Shown here: piece after piece, positions 8,359 to 17,168 of the stretch
Position numbering within the stretch: position 1 is the stretch's first letter
Layout of the letters: each line of letters opens with the position of its first letter
NCBI RefSeq assembly: GCF_003261055.1
Contig: NZ_CP030073.1
Coordinates: forward strand, 5,084,001-5,148,000
Direction: 5' to 3'
DNA length: 64,000 nucleotides
DNA from: Streptomyces cadmiisoli
Lineage (GTDB): Bacteria; Actinomycetota; Actinomycetes; Streptomycetales; Streptomycetaceae
The notes under the pieces: model-generated
Told to the model about the DNA's origin: nothing
Database searches by the model: none
The model's input: the letters and a program-made list of their open reading frames with translations, nothing else
Translations under genes and position numbers: made by a program

Positions 8359-9507
8359 GTGGAGTTCGGGTTCACCGAGGCGGACCGGGCGTTCCGGCGC
8401 GAAGCCAGGGCGTGGCTCGCCGCGCACGCCGATGCCGGGCAGGACCGCCGCACCTGGGAGCGCACCCTCGGCAAGGCCGGCTGGATCGGCCTCGGCTGGC
8501 CCGAGGACGGCTGGGGCAACCGCGTGGCGACGCTGACCCAGCAGGTCGCGTGGGCGGAGGAGTACGCGCGCTCGCCCGCGCCCCCGCGCTCGGGGCACAT
8601 CGGCGAGAACCTGCTCGCCCCCACCCTCATCGCCCACGGCACCGAGGAGCAGAAGGCCCGCTTCCTGCCCCCGGTCGCCGCCGGTGAGGAACTCTGGTGC
8701 CAGGGCTACAGCGAGCCGGACGCGGGCTCCGACCTGGCCGGGGTGCGCACCGCCGCGGTCCGCGAGCCGGGCGGGACCCACTACCGCGTCACCGGCCGCA
8801 AGATCTGGACCTCGCTCGCCCACGAGGCCGACTGGTGCTTCGTGCTGGCCCGCACCGAGCCCGGCTCGCGACGCCACCACGGGCTCAGCTTCCTGCTGGT
8901 GCCCATGGACCAGCCGGACCGGATCGAGGTCCGCCCGATCCGGCAGATGACGGGCACCAGCGACTTCAACGAAGTCCTGTTCGACGGCGCACGCGCACGC
9001 GTGGAGCACGTCGTCGGCGGCGAGGGCCGCGGATGGCGGGTCGCGATGAGCCTGCTCGGGTTCGAGCGCGGGGTCTCGACACTCGCCCAGCAGATCGGGT
9101 TCGCCGAGGAACTGGGGCAGGTGGTGCGGGCCGCGCTCGACTCCGGCACGGTGTCCGACCCCGTCCTGCGGGACCGGCTGGTGGGGCAGTGGGCCGAGCT
9201 GCGCACCATGCGGTGGAACGCGCTGCGGACGCTCGGCGGTTCGGCGGACGCGGGCGCGCCCAGCGTCGCCAAGCTGCTGTGGAGCGGCTGGCACCAGCGG
9301 CTCGGGGAGCTCGCGATGCAGGTGCGGGGCGCGGCGGCCGGGGTGGGCCCGGCGGACTGGTCGCCCTCGGCGCCGTACGAACTCGACGCGTTGCAGCATC
9401 TGTTCCTGTTCTCCCGGGCCGACACCGTCTACGGCGGTTCGGACCAGATACAGCGCACGATCATCGCCGAGCGCGCGCTCGGCCTGCCGAGGGAACCGAA
9501 GGGCTGA
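8359..9507 (+). CDS. Acyl-CoA dehydrogenase
   Basis: A 382-residue acyl-CoA dehydrogenase with the full three-domain layout. Visible blocks are WCQGYSEPDAGSDLAG, GRKIWTSLAHEADWC, MTGTSDFNEVLFDG, and the C-terminal GGSDQIQRTIIAERALGLP. It should use FAD and pass electrons to ETF. The open frame runs far upstream, but the GTG at 8359 follows GGGAGGA and gives the standard start MEFGFTEADRAFRREAR. It is the second gene of the operon from 7421. A single, unpaired copy here contrasts with the pair at 2867/4011 and suggests a different acyl-CoA step. Confidence 0.87.
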   Translation: MEFGFTEADRAFRREARAWLAAHADAGQDRRTWERTLGKAGWIGLGWPEDGWGNRVATLTQQVAWAEEYARSPAPPRSGHIGENLLAPTLIAHGTEEQKARFLPPVAAGEELWCQGYSEPDAGSDLAGVRTAAVREPGGTHYRVTGRKIWTSLAHEADWCFVLARTEPGSRRHHGLSFLLVPMDQPDRIEVRPIRQMTGTSDFNEVLFDGARARVEHVVGGEGRGWRVAMSLLGFERGVSTLAQQIGFAEELGQVVRAALDSGTVSDPVLRDRLVGQWAELRTMRWNALRTLGGSADAGAPSVAKLLWSGWHQRLGELAMQVRGAAAGVGPADWSPSAPYELDALQHLFLFSRADTVYGGSDQIQRTIIAERALGLPREPKG

Positions 9508-9519
9508 GGGGGCGGTGTG

Positions 9520-10569
9520 ATGCGGGGCGTGGTGTTCGACGGGCGGCGGGTCGAGGTCGTGGACGACCTGGAGGTACGGGATCCGGGGCCCGGCGAGGTG
9601 CGGGTGGCGATCACCGCGGCGGGGCTGTGCCACAGCGATCTGTCCGTGGTGGACGGGACCATCCCGTTCCCCGCCCCCGTGGTGCTGGGGCACGAGGGCG
9701 CGGGGATCGTCGAGTCGGTGGGCGACGGCGTCACGCACGTCGCGCCCGGGGACCAGGTGGCGCTGTCCACCCTTGCCAACTGCGGCACGTGCGCGGAGTG
9801 CGACCGGGGACGGCCGACGATGTGCCGGCGGGCCATCGGACGGCCCGGCCGGCCGTTCTCGAGGGCCGGCCGGCCGGTGTACCAGTTCGCCTCCAACTCC
9901 GCCTTCGCCGAGCTGACGGTGGTCCGGGCCGTACAGGCGGTCCGGATCGGTGAGGGCGTTCCCGCGACGTCCGCCGCGCTGATCGGCTGCGGTGTGCTGA
10001 CCGGTGTGGGGGCGGTGCTGAACCGGGCGCGGGTGGAGCGCGGGGACAGCGTCGTGGTGATCGGCGCCGGCGGGATCGGACTGAACGTGATCCAGGGCGC
10101 GCGGTTGGCTGGTGCCCTGCGGATCGTCGCCGTGGACGCCAACCCGGCGAAGGAGGCGGTGGCCCGGCTGTTCGGGGCGAGCCACTTCCTGACCTCCGTG
10201 GAGGGGGTGCGGGACATCCTGCCGACGGGCGCGGACCACGCCTTCGAGTGCGTCGGCCGGGTCGAACTCGTCCGGGCCGCGGTCGACCTGCTGGACCGGC
10301 ACGGGCAGGCGGTGCTGCTCGGGGTGCCGCCGGCCACGGCCGAGGCGTCGTTCGTGGTGTCGTCGATGTACCTGGACAAGTCGATCCTGGGCTGCCGCTA
10401 CGGCTCGTCGCGGCCGCAGCGGGACATCGCGCTGTACGCCGAGCTGTACCGGGAGGGCCGGCTGATGCTGGACGAGTTGGTGACCCGGACGTATCCGGTG
10501 GAGGACTTCGGCAAGGCGGCCGAGGACGCGGAGGCGGGGCGGGTGGCGCGCGCGGTGCTGACGTTCTGA
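9520..10569 (+). CDS. Zinc-dependent alcohol dehydrogenase
   Basis: A 349-residue medium-chain dehydrogenase. Catalytic-zinc ligands appear in LCHSDLS and GHEGAG, the structural-zinc lobe is CGTCAECDRGRPTMC, and the Rossmann motif is GAGGIGLN near residue 185. It resembles class III/NDMA-type alcohol dehydrogenases of actinobacteria and would oxidise a primary alcohol or reduce an aldehyde. A GTG at 9517 precedes the ATG at 9520; GAGGGGG at 9506-9512 is better spaced for the ATG. It is the third and last gene of the operon starting at 7421. A role in oxidising a pathway alcohol is inferred. Confidence 0.85.
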   Translation: MRGVVFDGRRVEVVDDLEVRDPGPGEVRVAITAAGLCHSDLSVVDGTIPFPAPVVLGHEGAGIVESVGDGVTHVAPGDQVALSTLANCGTCAECDRGRPTMCRRAIGRPGRPFSRAGRPVYQFASNSAFAELTVVRAVQAVRIGEGVPATSAALIGCGVLTGVGAVLNRARVERGDSVVVIGAGGIGLNVIQGARLAGALRIVAVDANPAKEAVARLFGASHFLTSVEGVRDILPTGADHAFECVGRVELVRAAVDLLDRHGQAVLLGVPPATAEASFVVSSMYLDKSILGCRYGSSRPQRDIALYAELYREGRLMLDELVTRTYPVEDFGKAAEDAEAGRVARAVLTF

Positions 10570-10599
10570 GGCGCGGGCCGTCGACGTGGGGGCCTGTGG

Positions 10600-10710
10600 G
10601 CCGTCCACGTGACGGCCGTCCAGGTGGCTGCCGCGCCGGTGCCGGTGCCCGTCGCATGCGAGGTGCCTGCCGTACACGTGCACGTGCCCCTCGCTCCCGC
10701 CGTACACGTG
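10600..10710. repeat. Four copies of a 12-mer GCCGTMCASGTG
   Basis: GCCGTCCACGTG at 10600, GCCGTCCAGGTG at 10615, and GCCGTACACGTG at 10669 and 10699. They lie in the 164-bp convergent gap between the alcohol dehydrogenase and the GlxA-type regulator. The function is unknown; they could be regulator sites or repeat decay. Confidence 0.5.
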
Positions 10711-10733
10711 CCCGTGCCGGTGTGCGGGGCGGT

Positions 10734-11762
10734 TCAGACCCGGGCGTCCGCGTTCCCCCGGCGTTCGGAGCCGTCGGCGCCCGAGCGGAAGGTGCGACGG
10801 TAGGCGGTGGGGGTGACGCCGAGCGCGGCCTGGAGGTGCTGCCGCATCGACTGCGCGGTGCCGAAGCCCGCGTCCCGGGCCACCTGGTCCACGGACAGAT
10901 CGGTGGACTCCAGCAGATGGCGGGCGCGTTCGATCCGCTGCTGGGTGAGCCACTGGCCGGGGCTGACACCGGCCTCCTCGCGGAAGCGCCGGGTGAAGGT
11001 GCGTACGGACATCGCCTGCTGCCCGGCCATGTCGCGCAACTGGATCGGCTCGTGCAGCCGGCCGAGCGCCCAGGCGCGGGCGGCCGTGGTGGTCGCCTGC
11101 TGCGGGTCGGGCACCGGCCGGTGGATGTACTGCGCCTGGCCGCCGTCGCGGTGCGGCGGGACGACGGTGCGCCGGGCCACCTCGTTGGCCACGGCGGTGC
11201 CGTGGTCGCGGCGCACGATGTGCAGGCACAGATCGATGCCGGCGGCCACGCCGGCCGAGGTCAGCACGTCGCCGTCGTCGATGAACAGCACGTCCGCGTC
11301 GACCTCGACCCGCGGGAAGATCCGCTGGAAGTGCTCGGCGTCGGCCCAGTGCGCGGCGGCGGGGCGGCCGTCCAGACGTCCGGCCGCGGCGAGGACGTAT
11401 CCGCCGTTGCAGATGGCGGCGAGCCGGGTGCCGGGGCGGATGAGCGCGAAGGCGGCGGCCAGTTCCGCGGTCAGGACGCCCTCCTCGTGGACCGGGCCGA
11501 GCTCGTAGGACGCCGGGACGACGACGGTGTCGGCGGTGGCCAGGGCCTCCGGTCCGTTCGCGACGAGGACGGCGAAGTCGCTGTCCGTCCCGACCGGGCC
11601 CGGCGGCCGGACCGAGCAGGTGACGACCTCGTAGAGCCTGCGGCCCGCGGAGTCCCTGGCGCGCTGGAAGATGCGGTGCGGGATGCCGAGCTCGAAGGGC
11701 AGCAGCCCGTCCAGGGCGAGGACGACGACACGGTGCGGTCGGGACGCGGGCTCTGCGGTCAT
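10734..11762 (-). CDS. GlxA-type transcriptional regulator (DJ-1/PfpI plus AraC HTH)
   Basis: A 342-residue regulator. The N-terminal half (about residues 10-190) is a DJ-1/PfpI domain with the elbow AAICNGGYVLAAAGRLDG; the C-terminal 110 residues form the AraC double helix-turn-helix (MSVRTFTRRFREEAG and DQVARDAGFGTAQSMRQHL). Relatives control amidase, catabolic or stress genes. It is divergent from the MFS transporter at 11810 with a 47-bp gap, so it may regulate that transporter. No CTGACG operator is found here, so it appears to be outside the main regulon. The start is the ATG at 11762. Confidence 0.87.
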   Translation of the reverse strand: MTAEPASRPHRVVVLALDGLLPFELGIPHRIFQRARDSAGRRLYEVVTCSVRPPGPVGTDSDFAVLVANGPEALATADTVVVPASYELGPVHEEGVLTAELAAAFALIRPGTRLAAICNGGYVLAAAGRLDGRPAAAHWADAEHFQRIFPRVEVDADVLFIDDGDVLTSAGVAAGIDLCLHIVRRDHGTAVANEVARRTVVPPHRDGGQAQYIHRPVPDPQQATTTAARAWALGRLHEPIQLRDMAGQQAMSVRTFTRRFREEAGVSPGQWLTQQRIERARHLLESTDLSVDQVARDAGFGTAQSMRQHLQAALGVTPTAYRRTFRSGADGSERRGNADARV

Positions 11763-11809
11763 GGCCCGATCCTAACGAATGCTGACCGTCGGGCCACTCG
11801 CTCGGGGAG

Positions 11810-13138
11810 ATGCCACGTCGGAAGCTCAGTGACGTGACACAGACAACGGATGCCGCCGCGGTGGAGGAACCCCGCTCGGGCAGGACGGGCCGGATCCACC
11901 GCGCGTGGTTCGTCGCCGCCGTCACCTTCGTGACGATCATCGGCGCGGCCGCCTTCCGCTCCCTGCCGGGGCTGCTCATCGATCCGCTGCACCAGGAGTA
12001 CGGCTGGTCGCGCGGCACGATCGGCGCGGCCGTCTCCGTCAACCTCGCCCTGTACGGACTGACGGCCCCCTTCGCCGCCGCGCTGATGGACCGCTTCGGC
12101 ATCCGGCGGGTGGTCGCGGGCGCGCTGACCGTGATCGCGGTCGGCTCGGGCCTGACGGTGTGGATGACGGCGGCCTGGCAGCTGCTGCTGTGCTGGGGCC
12201 TGCTGGTGGGTCTGGGCAGCGGTTCGATGGCGCTGGCCTTCGCGGCGACCGTCACCGACCGCTGGTTCACCGAGCGGCGCGGACTGGTCACCGGCATCCT
12301 CACCGCCGCCTCGGCCTCCGGCCAGTTGATCTTTCTGCCGGTGCTGTCCTGGATCGTCGAGACGCACGACTGGCGCCCCGCGGCCGTCACCGTGTCCCTC
12401 GCCGCCCTCGCGGTCGTGCCCTTCGTCTGGCTGCTGCTGCACGACCACCCCGCGGACGTGGGCCAGAAGCCGTACGGGGCCAAGGAGTTCGTGCCGAAGC
12501 CGGACCCCGTGCCGGGTGCCGCCCGCCGCGCGGTGACGGTGCTCCTGTCCGCCGTCCGCACCGGGCCGTTCTGGCTGCTGGCCGGCACCTTCGCGATCTG
12601 CGGCGCCTCCACCAACGGCCTGATCCAGACCCACTTCGTCCCGGCCGCCCACGACCACGGCATGCCCATCACGGCCGCGGCCTCGCTGCTCGCGGTCATC
12701 GGGGTGTTCGACGTGGTCGGCACGGTGGCCTCGGGCTGGTTCACCGACCGCTTCGACCCGCGCCGGCTGCTGGCCGTGTACTACGCGCTGCGGGGTGTCT
12801 CGCTGCTGTTCCTGCCGATGCTGCTGGCGCCGAGCGTCCACCCTCCGATGCTCTTCTTCATCGTCTTCTACGGCCTCGACTGGGTCGCCACGGTGCCGCC
12901 GACCATGGCGCTGTGCCGGGAGCGGTACGGCGAGGACAGCGCCATCGTCTTCGGCTGGGTGCTCGCCTCGCACCAGGTCGGCGCGGCCGTCGTGGCCTTC
13001 CTGGGCGGCGTCGCGCGGGACGTCTTCGGCTCCTACGACGTGGTCTGGTACGCCTCGGGCGCGCTGTGCGCGGCGGCGGCGCTGATGGCGCTGGTGATCC
13101 GCCGGCGGCCGGAGACGGCACGCCTCGCGACGGCCTGA
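11810..13138 (+). CDS. MFS transporter
   Basis: A 442-residue major facilitator with about 12 predicted membrane helices. The loop between helices 2 and 3 reads ALMDRFGIRRV, a variant of the MFS motif A, and the equivalent loop in the second half reads GWFTDRFDPRR. The N-terminal 30 residues are hydrophilic. The start is uncertain: the ATG at 11810 has GGGGAG only one base away, while the GTG at 11834 has GGAAG about nine bases upstream and would remove eight residues. It resembles monocarboxylate/oxalate-type MFS exporters or importers; the substrate is unknown. It is divergent from and probably controlled by the GlxA-type regulator. Confidence 0.85.
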   Translation: MPRRKLSDVTQTTDAAAVEEPRSGRTGRIHRAWFVAAVTFVTIIGAAAFRSLPGLLIDPLHQEYGWSRGTIGAAVSVNLALYGLTAPFAAALMDRFGIRRVVAGALTVIAVGSGLTVWMTAAWQLLLCWGLLVGLGSGSMALAFAATVTDRWFTERRGLVTGILTAASASGQLIFLPVLSWIVETHDWRPAAVTVSLAALAVVPFVWLLLHDHPADVGQKPYGAKEFVPKPDPVPGAARRAVTVLLSAVRTGPFWLLAGTFAICGASTNGLIQTHFVPAAHDHGMPITAAASLLAVIGVFDVVGTVASGWFTDRFDPRRLLAVYYALRGVSLLFLPMLLAPSVHPPMLFFIVFYGLDWVATVPPTMALCRERYGEDSAIVFGWVLASHQVGAAVVAFLGGVARDVFGSYDVVWYASGALCAAAALMALVIRRRPETARLATA

Positions 13139-13213
13139 CCCGGCGCCGCGGACCCGAACGGCCGGTCTGGCGGGCCCGGGAGGAACCGCCCGGCCCAGGG
13201 CGTGCTTCGCCCC

Positions 13214-13266
13214 AGTGCCGGGTCAGGCAACGTTTGCGCGGGGCGAACGTCGCCTGACGCGGCACT
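13214..13266. terminator. 53-bp inverted-repeat element, copy A (convergent terminator)
   Basis: Outer arms AGTGCCG/CGGCACT, inner arms GTCAGGC/GCCTGAC and AACGTT/AACGT. It lies between the convergent MFS and flavin reductase genes. Its right end CTAG supplies the TAG stop of the flavin reductase. It is a sequence relative of copy B at 53036-53100. It is likely a bidirectional terminator and member of a dispersed repeat family. Confidence 0.65.
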
Positions 13267-13876
13267 AGAGGAACCGCCCCCGGTGGAACAGCAGCGGCGC
13301 GTCGTCCGTCCCGGTGGTGCCGAGGGCGGTCACGCGGCCGACCACGATGAGGTGGTCGCCGCCGGTGTGGACGGCGTGGACGGCGCAGTCGATCCAGGCC
13401 AGGGCGCCCGCGAGGCGGGGGGAGCCGGAGACGGGCGCCGCGTCGTGGGCCACTCCGGCGAACTTGTCCCCGCCGCTGACCGCGAAGCCGCGGCACAGCT
13501 CGCCCTGGCGTGAGCCGAGCACGTTCACGCAGAACACGCCCGCGTGCGCGATGCGCGGCCAGGTGGTCGACGTACGGCCGACCATGAAGGCCACCAGGGG
13601 CGGGTCGAGGGAGAGCGACGAGAAGGACTGGCAGGCGAATCCGGCGGGGCCGTCGGCGCAGGGCGCGGTGACGACGGTGACGCCGGTCGCGAAGTTGCCG
13701 AGGACGCGCCGGAACTCCGCGGGGTCGACGGGCGCCCGCTCGTCCGCGCCGACGCAGCGCAGCTCGGGGCGCGGCAGTGCTTCGACCCGGCGCGGCGCCG
13801 CGGAGGTGCCCCGGACGGACCTGAGGTATCGGACGGCGGCGTCCGCCATCCCGGCATGTCCCATCACACCGACCAT
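13265..13876 (-). CDS. Flavin reductase family protein
   Basis: A 203-residue flavin reductase (HpaC/FMN-binding split-barrel) that would supply reduced flavin to a monooxygenase. Family blocks are FRRVLGNFATGVTVVTA, FSSLSLDPPLVAFMV, FCVNVLGSRQGELCRGFA and the C-terminal GGDHLIVVGRV. The frame is open to 13924, but the operator at 13882-13896 lies inside that extension, so translation should start at the ATG at 13876 or an ATG just downstream (13864 or 13855). No strong ribosome-binding site is visible. The oxygenase partner is not adjacent; the flavin monooxygenase at 17169 usually reduces its own flavin. Confidence 0.8.
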   Translation of the reverse strand: MVGVMGHAGMADAAVRYLRSVRGTSAAPRRVEALPRPELRCVGADERAPVDPAEFRRVLGNFATGVTVVTAPCADGPAGFACQSFSSLSLDPPLVAFMVGRTSTTWPRIAHAGVFCVNVLGSRQGELCRGFAVSGGDKFAGVAHDAAPVSGSPRLAGALAWIDCAVHAVHTGGDHLIVVGRVTALGTTGTDDAPLLFHRGRFL

Positions 13877-13881
13877 TGAAA

Positions 13882-13896
13882 CTGACGGAGTGTCAG
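13882..13896. promoter_or_regulatory. Palindromic operator, site 4
   Basis: CTGACGGAGTGTCAG followed by AT, 5 bp from the flavin reductase ATG at 13876. It lies between that gene and the end of the enoyl-CoA hydratase, giving the reductase its own controlled promoter. Confidence 0.75.
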
Positions 13897-13937
13897 ATGG
13901 GAAGGGGTGCGCGGGTCCGGACACCGCCGTGACCTGC

Positions 13938-14759
13938 TCAGCGTCCCCGGAAGCCGGGGGTGCGGCGCTCGACGAAGCTCGCCACGCCCTCCCGTGCGTC
14001 CTCCGTCGCCATGTTGATCTCCTGCGCGGCGGCCTCGGCGGCGAAGGCGGTGCCGCGGTCGGTGTCGAGGGACGCGTTGACGAGCTGCTTGGTCAGCGCG
14101 AGGGCCCGGGTCGGACCCGCCGCGAGCCGGTCGGCCCACTCACGGGCCGTCTTGTCCAGCTCGGCGTCCGGCACGACGCGGTTGACCAGCCCGAGGCGTT
14201 CGGCGTCCGCCGCGCCGAGGGCGTCCCCGAAGAACATCAGCTCCTTGGCGCGCTGCGGGCCGATCAGCCGCGGCAGCAGATAGGCGCCGCCGCCGTCGGG
14301 TACGAGGCCGCGCCGGACGAACACCTCGATGAACCGGGCGGACTCCGCGGCGAGCACGAGGTCGCAGGCGAACGCCAGATGGGCGCCGAGTCCGGCCGCC
14401 GTGCCGTTGACGGCGGCGATCACCGGCTTCTCGCAGTCGAGGACGGCGGCGATCAGGCGCTGGGCGCCGACCCGGAGCGTGCGGGCCACGTCGCCGGCGA
14501 TCCGTTCGCCGGCCGGGGCCGCGCCGCGCAGATCCGCCCCGGCGCAGAAGCCGCGGCCCGTGCCGGTGACGACGACCGCCCGCACGCCGGGGTCGGCGGA
14601 GGCCGCACCGAGCAGTTCGATGATGCGTTCGCGCTGGTCAGGGGTGATCGCGTTGAGCGCCTCGGGCCGGTCGAGGGTGATCCGCGCGACGTGGTTGTCA
14701 GTGGCGTGCGTTATCCATGACGCAGGGGGAGATGCGGACTGCCGGGGGGAGTCGGGCAT
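13938..14759 (-). CDS. Enoyl-CoA hydratase/isomerase
   Basis: A 273-residue crotonase-fold enzyme. The oxyanion-hole segments are GRGFCAGADLRG (about residue 90) and NGTAAGLGAHLAFACD (about residue 139), and the catalytic-acid region reads RRGLVPDGGGAYLLPRL. It would hydrate an enoyl-CoA or isomerise a double bond. It follows the ADP-forming ligase with a 52-bp gap, so the two probably form an operon read from 17040. The C-terminus ERRTPGFRGR is typical of the family. The ATG at 14759 gives an 18-residue Ser/Pro-rich lead before the core; a later start is possible. Confidence 0.87.
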   Translation of the reverse strand: MPDSPRQSASPPASWITHATDNHVARITLDRPEALNAITPDQRERIIELLGAASADPGVRAVVVTGTGRGFCAGADLRGAAPAGERIAGDVARTLRVGAQRLIAAVLDCEKPVIAAVNGTAAGLGAHLAFACDLVLAAESARFIEVFVRRGLVPDGGGAYLLPRLIGPQRAKELMFFGDALGAADAERLGLVNRVVPDAELDKTAREWADRLAAGPTRALALTKQLVNASLDTDRGTAFAAEAAAQEINMATEDAREGVASFVERRTPGFRGR

Positions 14760-14811
14760 GGGTGTGCTCCGTTTCGTACGAGAGGTCGTGGGCGCCGTGC
14801 GCCGCCGGCGT

Positions 14812-17040
14812 TCAGCGGCAGACGGCCAGCGCGTCGAGGGCCACGGCCCCCTGCCCCCTGGGCAGCACCATCAGCGGGTTGATGTCGAGTTCCGCCAGGT
14901 CGTCGCCGAGCTCCAGCGCCATGCGCTGCACCCGCAGGACGACTTCGACGAGCGCGTCGAGATCGGCCGGCGGGCGTCCGCGCACCCCGTCGAGCAGGGC
15001 CCGGCCGCGCAGTTCGGTCAGCATGTCCCGGGCCTGGTCCTCGCCGAACGGCGGCACCCGCACCGCCGCGTCCCGCAGCACCTCCACGAGCACACCGCCG
15101 AGCCCGACGGTCACGGTCGGCCCGAAGAGGTCGTCGTGGGTGACGCCGACGACCATCTCCACGCCCTGCTCGACCATCTGGCACACCAGCACACCGTCCA
15201 GCGGGACGCCCTCGTAGCGGGCGATGTCGGTCAGCTCGCGGTAGGCGTCGCGGACCTGCGCGGCCGAGGTCAGCCCGATCTTCACCAGGCCCAGCTCGGT
15301 CTTGTGGGCCAGGCGCGCTCCGGACGCCTTCATCACCACCGGGTAGCCCACCTGCCCCGCCGACCGGACGGCCGCCGCGGCGCTGGTCACCAACTGCTCG
15401 CGCGGCACCCGGATCCCGTAGGCCCGCAGCAGCATCTTGGCCGCGTGCTCGCTCAGCTGCTGCCCCGGCCGCATCAGCTCGCGCGCCTTGCGGAAGGAGG
15501 GCGAGGGGCTGCGCGGGGCGTCGTCGAAGGGGGAGCGGTAGTCGCGTACGAAGCGGTGGTGGGCGAGATGGGCGCGCACCGCCGTGAGGCAGTTGGCGAC
15601 GGAGCGGAAGGTGGCCACCCGCGAGGAGCCGAGCAGCACCTCGCGGTAGGCCGGCTCGGTGCCGACCGGCGACCCCCACACGACGCACACCAGTTTGTCG
15701 GTCTGCTCCGCCGCGTCCACCAGATCCCGTACGAGCCGGTCGCTCAGCGGCGGGAAGGGCCCGGTGATCGGGCAGATCAGCACCCCCACCTCGGGGTCGT
15801 CGAGGATCGCGTCGATGATCTTCCGGCCGCGCCAGTCGCCGACCGGGTGCCCCCCGTTGTCGACCGGGTTGGCCACGTTCAGATACGGCGGGATCCACTG
15901 GTGCAGCTCGGCCTGCCTGGCCTGCGACAGCACCGGCAGCCGCAGTCCGGCCGCCACCGCGAGATCGGCGACGTGCGCGCCCGTGCCGCCCGAGATCGAA
16001 TACACGGCGACACCGTCGGCGCGCGGCGGACGGGCACGGGCCAGCAGGGCCGCGGTGTCCTGGAGCTCGTCCAGCCCGTCGACCCGGATCACGCCGTACT
16101 GCCGCATCGCCGCGTCCACCACCGCGTCCGCGCCGGTCAGCTTGCCGGTGTGGGAGGCGGCCGTGCGCGCGCCGGTCTCGGTGCGGCCCACCTTGACCGC
16201 GACGACCGGCACCTTGCGCCGGGCGGCCCGGTCGGCGGCGAGCAGGAAGGACCTGCCGTCCTTGAGCCCCTCGACATAGGCGGCGATGGCGCCGACCTCG
16301 GGCCGCTCGGCGAACCAGGAGATGAAGTCGGCGGCCTCCAGATCGGCCTCGTTGCCGGTCGGGGCCCAGTGGGAGAGGCGGACACCGAGTTCCTGGAGGG
16401 CGAAGACGGGCCGGCCCTGGTGCCCGGACTGGGTGATCAGGGCGATGGCCGGCCCGTCCAGGTCCTCGCGGAACTCCTCGAAGGCGTTGAGGTTGGTGTT
16501 CGGCCCCAGCAGCCGGGTCCCGGACCGCCGGACGGCGGCGGCGAGACGGGCCTGCGCCGCCGCGCCCTCCTCGCCGGTCTCGGCGAACCCGGCGGCGAAG
16601 GCCACCGCGAACCGCACCTTGGCCTCGGCGAGTTGCTCGACCACCGGCAGCGGGTCGGCGACCAGCAGCACGGCGAGATCGACCTGCTCGGGCAGGTCGG
16701 CGACGGAAGGGACGCAGGGGATGCCGAAGACCGACTCACGGGTGGGGTGGACGGGGTGCAGCCGCGCCCCGACCCGCTCCGCCCATGCCGTCAGCTGCCG
16801 GGTGATCCCGGTGTTCGGGCGCCCCTCGGCGTCCGAGGCGCCGATCACCGCGACGGACTCGGGGCGGAAGAAGCGGTCCAGATCGGGGACCTCCGCGTGC
16901 AGCGGCCGCCCGCTGACGTCCAGGTCCGCCACATCGGCCGGGCGGCCGTGGACGGCGGGGTGGGGCCGCCGCTCGCCGCAGGCGATGACCCGGGCCCGGC
17001 GGGCGTCGGTGGTGAGGGTGCCGTGGGTTGATCCAAGCAT
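14812..17040 (-). CDS. ADP-forming acyl-CoA synthetase (acetate-CoA ligase family)
   Basis: A 742-residue fusion of the alpha-type region (CoA-binding Rossmann domain with FFRPESVAVIGASD, then two ligase-CoA domains) and a C-terminal ATP-grasp beta region (LLRAYGIRVPREQLVTSAA onward). The phosphate-binding block YSISGGTGAHVADL is visible. It forms acyl-CoA using ATP with release of ADP, via a phosphohistidine in the family. It has no acetyltransferase domain, so it is not a PatZ-type fusion. The frame is open to 17115, but the operators at 17083 and 17107 lie in that stretch, so the ATG at 17040 is the start. It is a third chemistry of CoA activation in the regulon. Confidence 0.86.
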   Translation of the reverse strand: MLGSTHGTLTTDARRARVIACGERRPHPAVHGRPADVADLDVSGRPLHAEVPDLDRFFRPESVAVIGASDAEGRPNTGITRQLTAWAERVGARLHPVHPTRESVFGIPCVPSVADLPEQVDLAVLLVADPLPVVEQLAEAKVRFAVAFAAGFAETGEEGAAAQARLAAAVRRSGTRLLGPNTNLNAFEEFREDLDGPAIALITQSGHQGRPVFALQELGVRLSHWAPTGNEADLEAADFISWFAERPEVGAIAAYVEGLKDGRSFLLAADRAARRKVPVVAVKVGRTETGARTAASHTGKLTGADAVVDAAMRQYGVIRVDGLDELQDTAALLARARPPRADGVAVYSISGGTGAHVADLAVAAGLRLPVLSQARQAELHQWIPPYLNVANPVDNGGHPVGDWRGRKIIDAILDDPEVGVLICPITGPFPPLSDRLVRDLVDAAEQTDKLVCVVWGSPVGTEPAYREVLLGSSRVATFRSVANCLTAVRAHLAHHRFVRDYRSPFDDAPRSPSPSFRKARELMRPGQQLSEHAAKMLLRAYGIRVPREQLVTSAAAAVRSAGQVGYPVVMKASGARLAHKTELGLVKIGLTSAAQVRDAYRELTDIARYEGVPLDGVLVCQMVEQGVEMVVGVTHDDLFGPTVTVGLGGVLVEVLRDAAVRVPPFGEDQARDMLTELRGRALLDGVRGRPPADLDALVEVVLRVQRMALELGDDLAELDINPLMVLPRGQGAVALDALAVCR

Positions 17041-17082
17041 GGGCCCGCCCGCTCCTGTGTGACAGCCACCAGCAACAAATAA

Positions 17083-17097
17083 CTGACGCACTGTCAG
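17083..17097. promoter_or_regulatory. Palindromic operator, site 5
   Basis: CTGACGCACTGTCAG, the proximal member of a close pair upstream of the ligase-hydratase operon (ATG at 17040). Confidence 0.76.
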
Positions 17098-17106
17098 ATT
17101 ACTGAA

Positions 17107-17121
17107 CTGACGCATTGTCAG
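17107..17121. promoter_or_regulatory. Palindromic operator, site 6
   Basis: CTGACGCATTGTCAG, one base different from site 5 and 24 bp away centre to centre. The near-identity suggests a local duplication or selection for two-dimer binding. Confidence 0.76.
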
Positions 17122-17168
17122 GAACCGGTGTGCAGCCGGGAAATCGGGCGGGCGGGACCCGGTGGGGC

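Noticed and set aside
8134..12744. A 1536-residue open frame on the minus strand, and similar long frames such as 26518-29400
   Set aside because: These are the antisense of genes with strong codon bias; high GC content leaves opposite frames open. They show no domains and cover well-supported genes.
13878..13924. Longer flavin reductase N-terminus (start at 13924)
   Set aside because: The operator at 13882-13896 would lie inside the coding sequence; a start at 13876 or later fits better.
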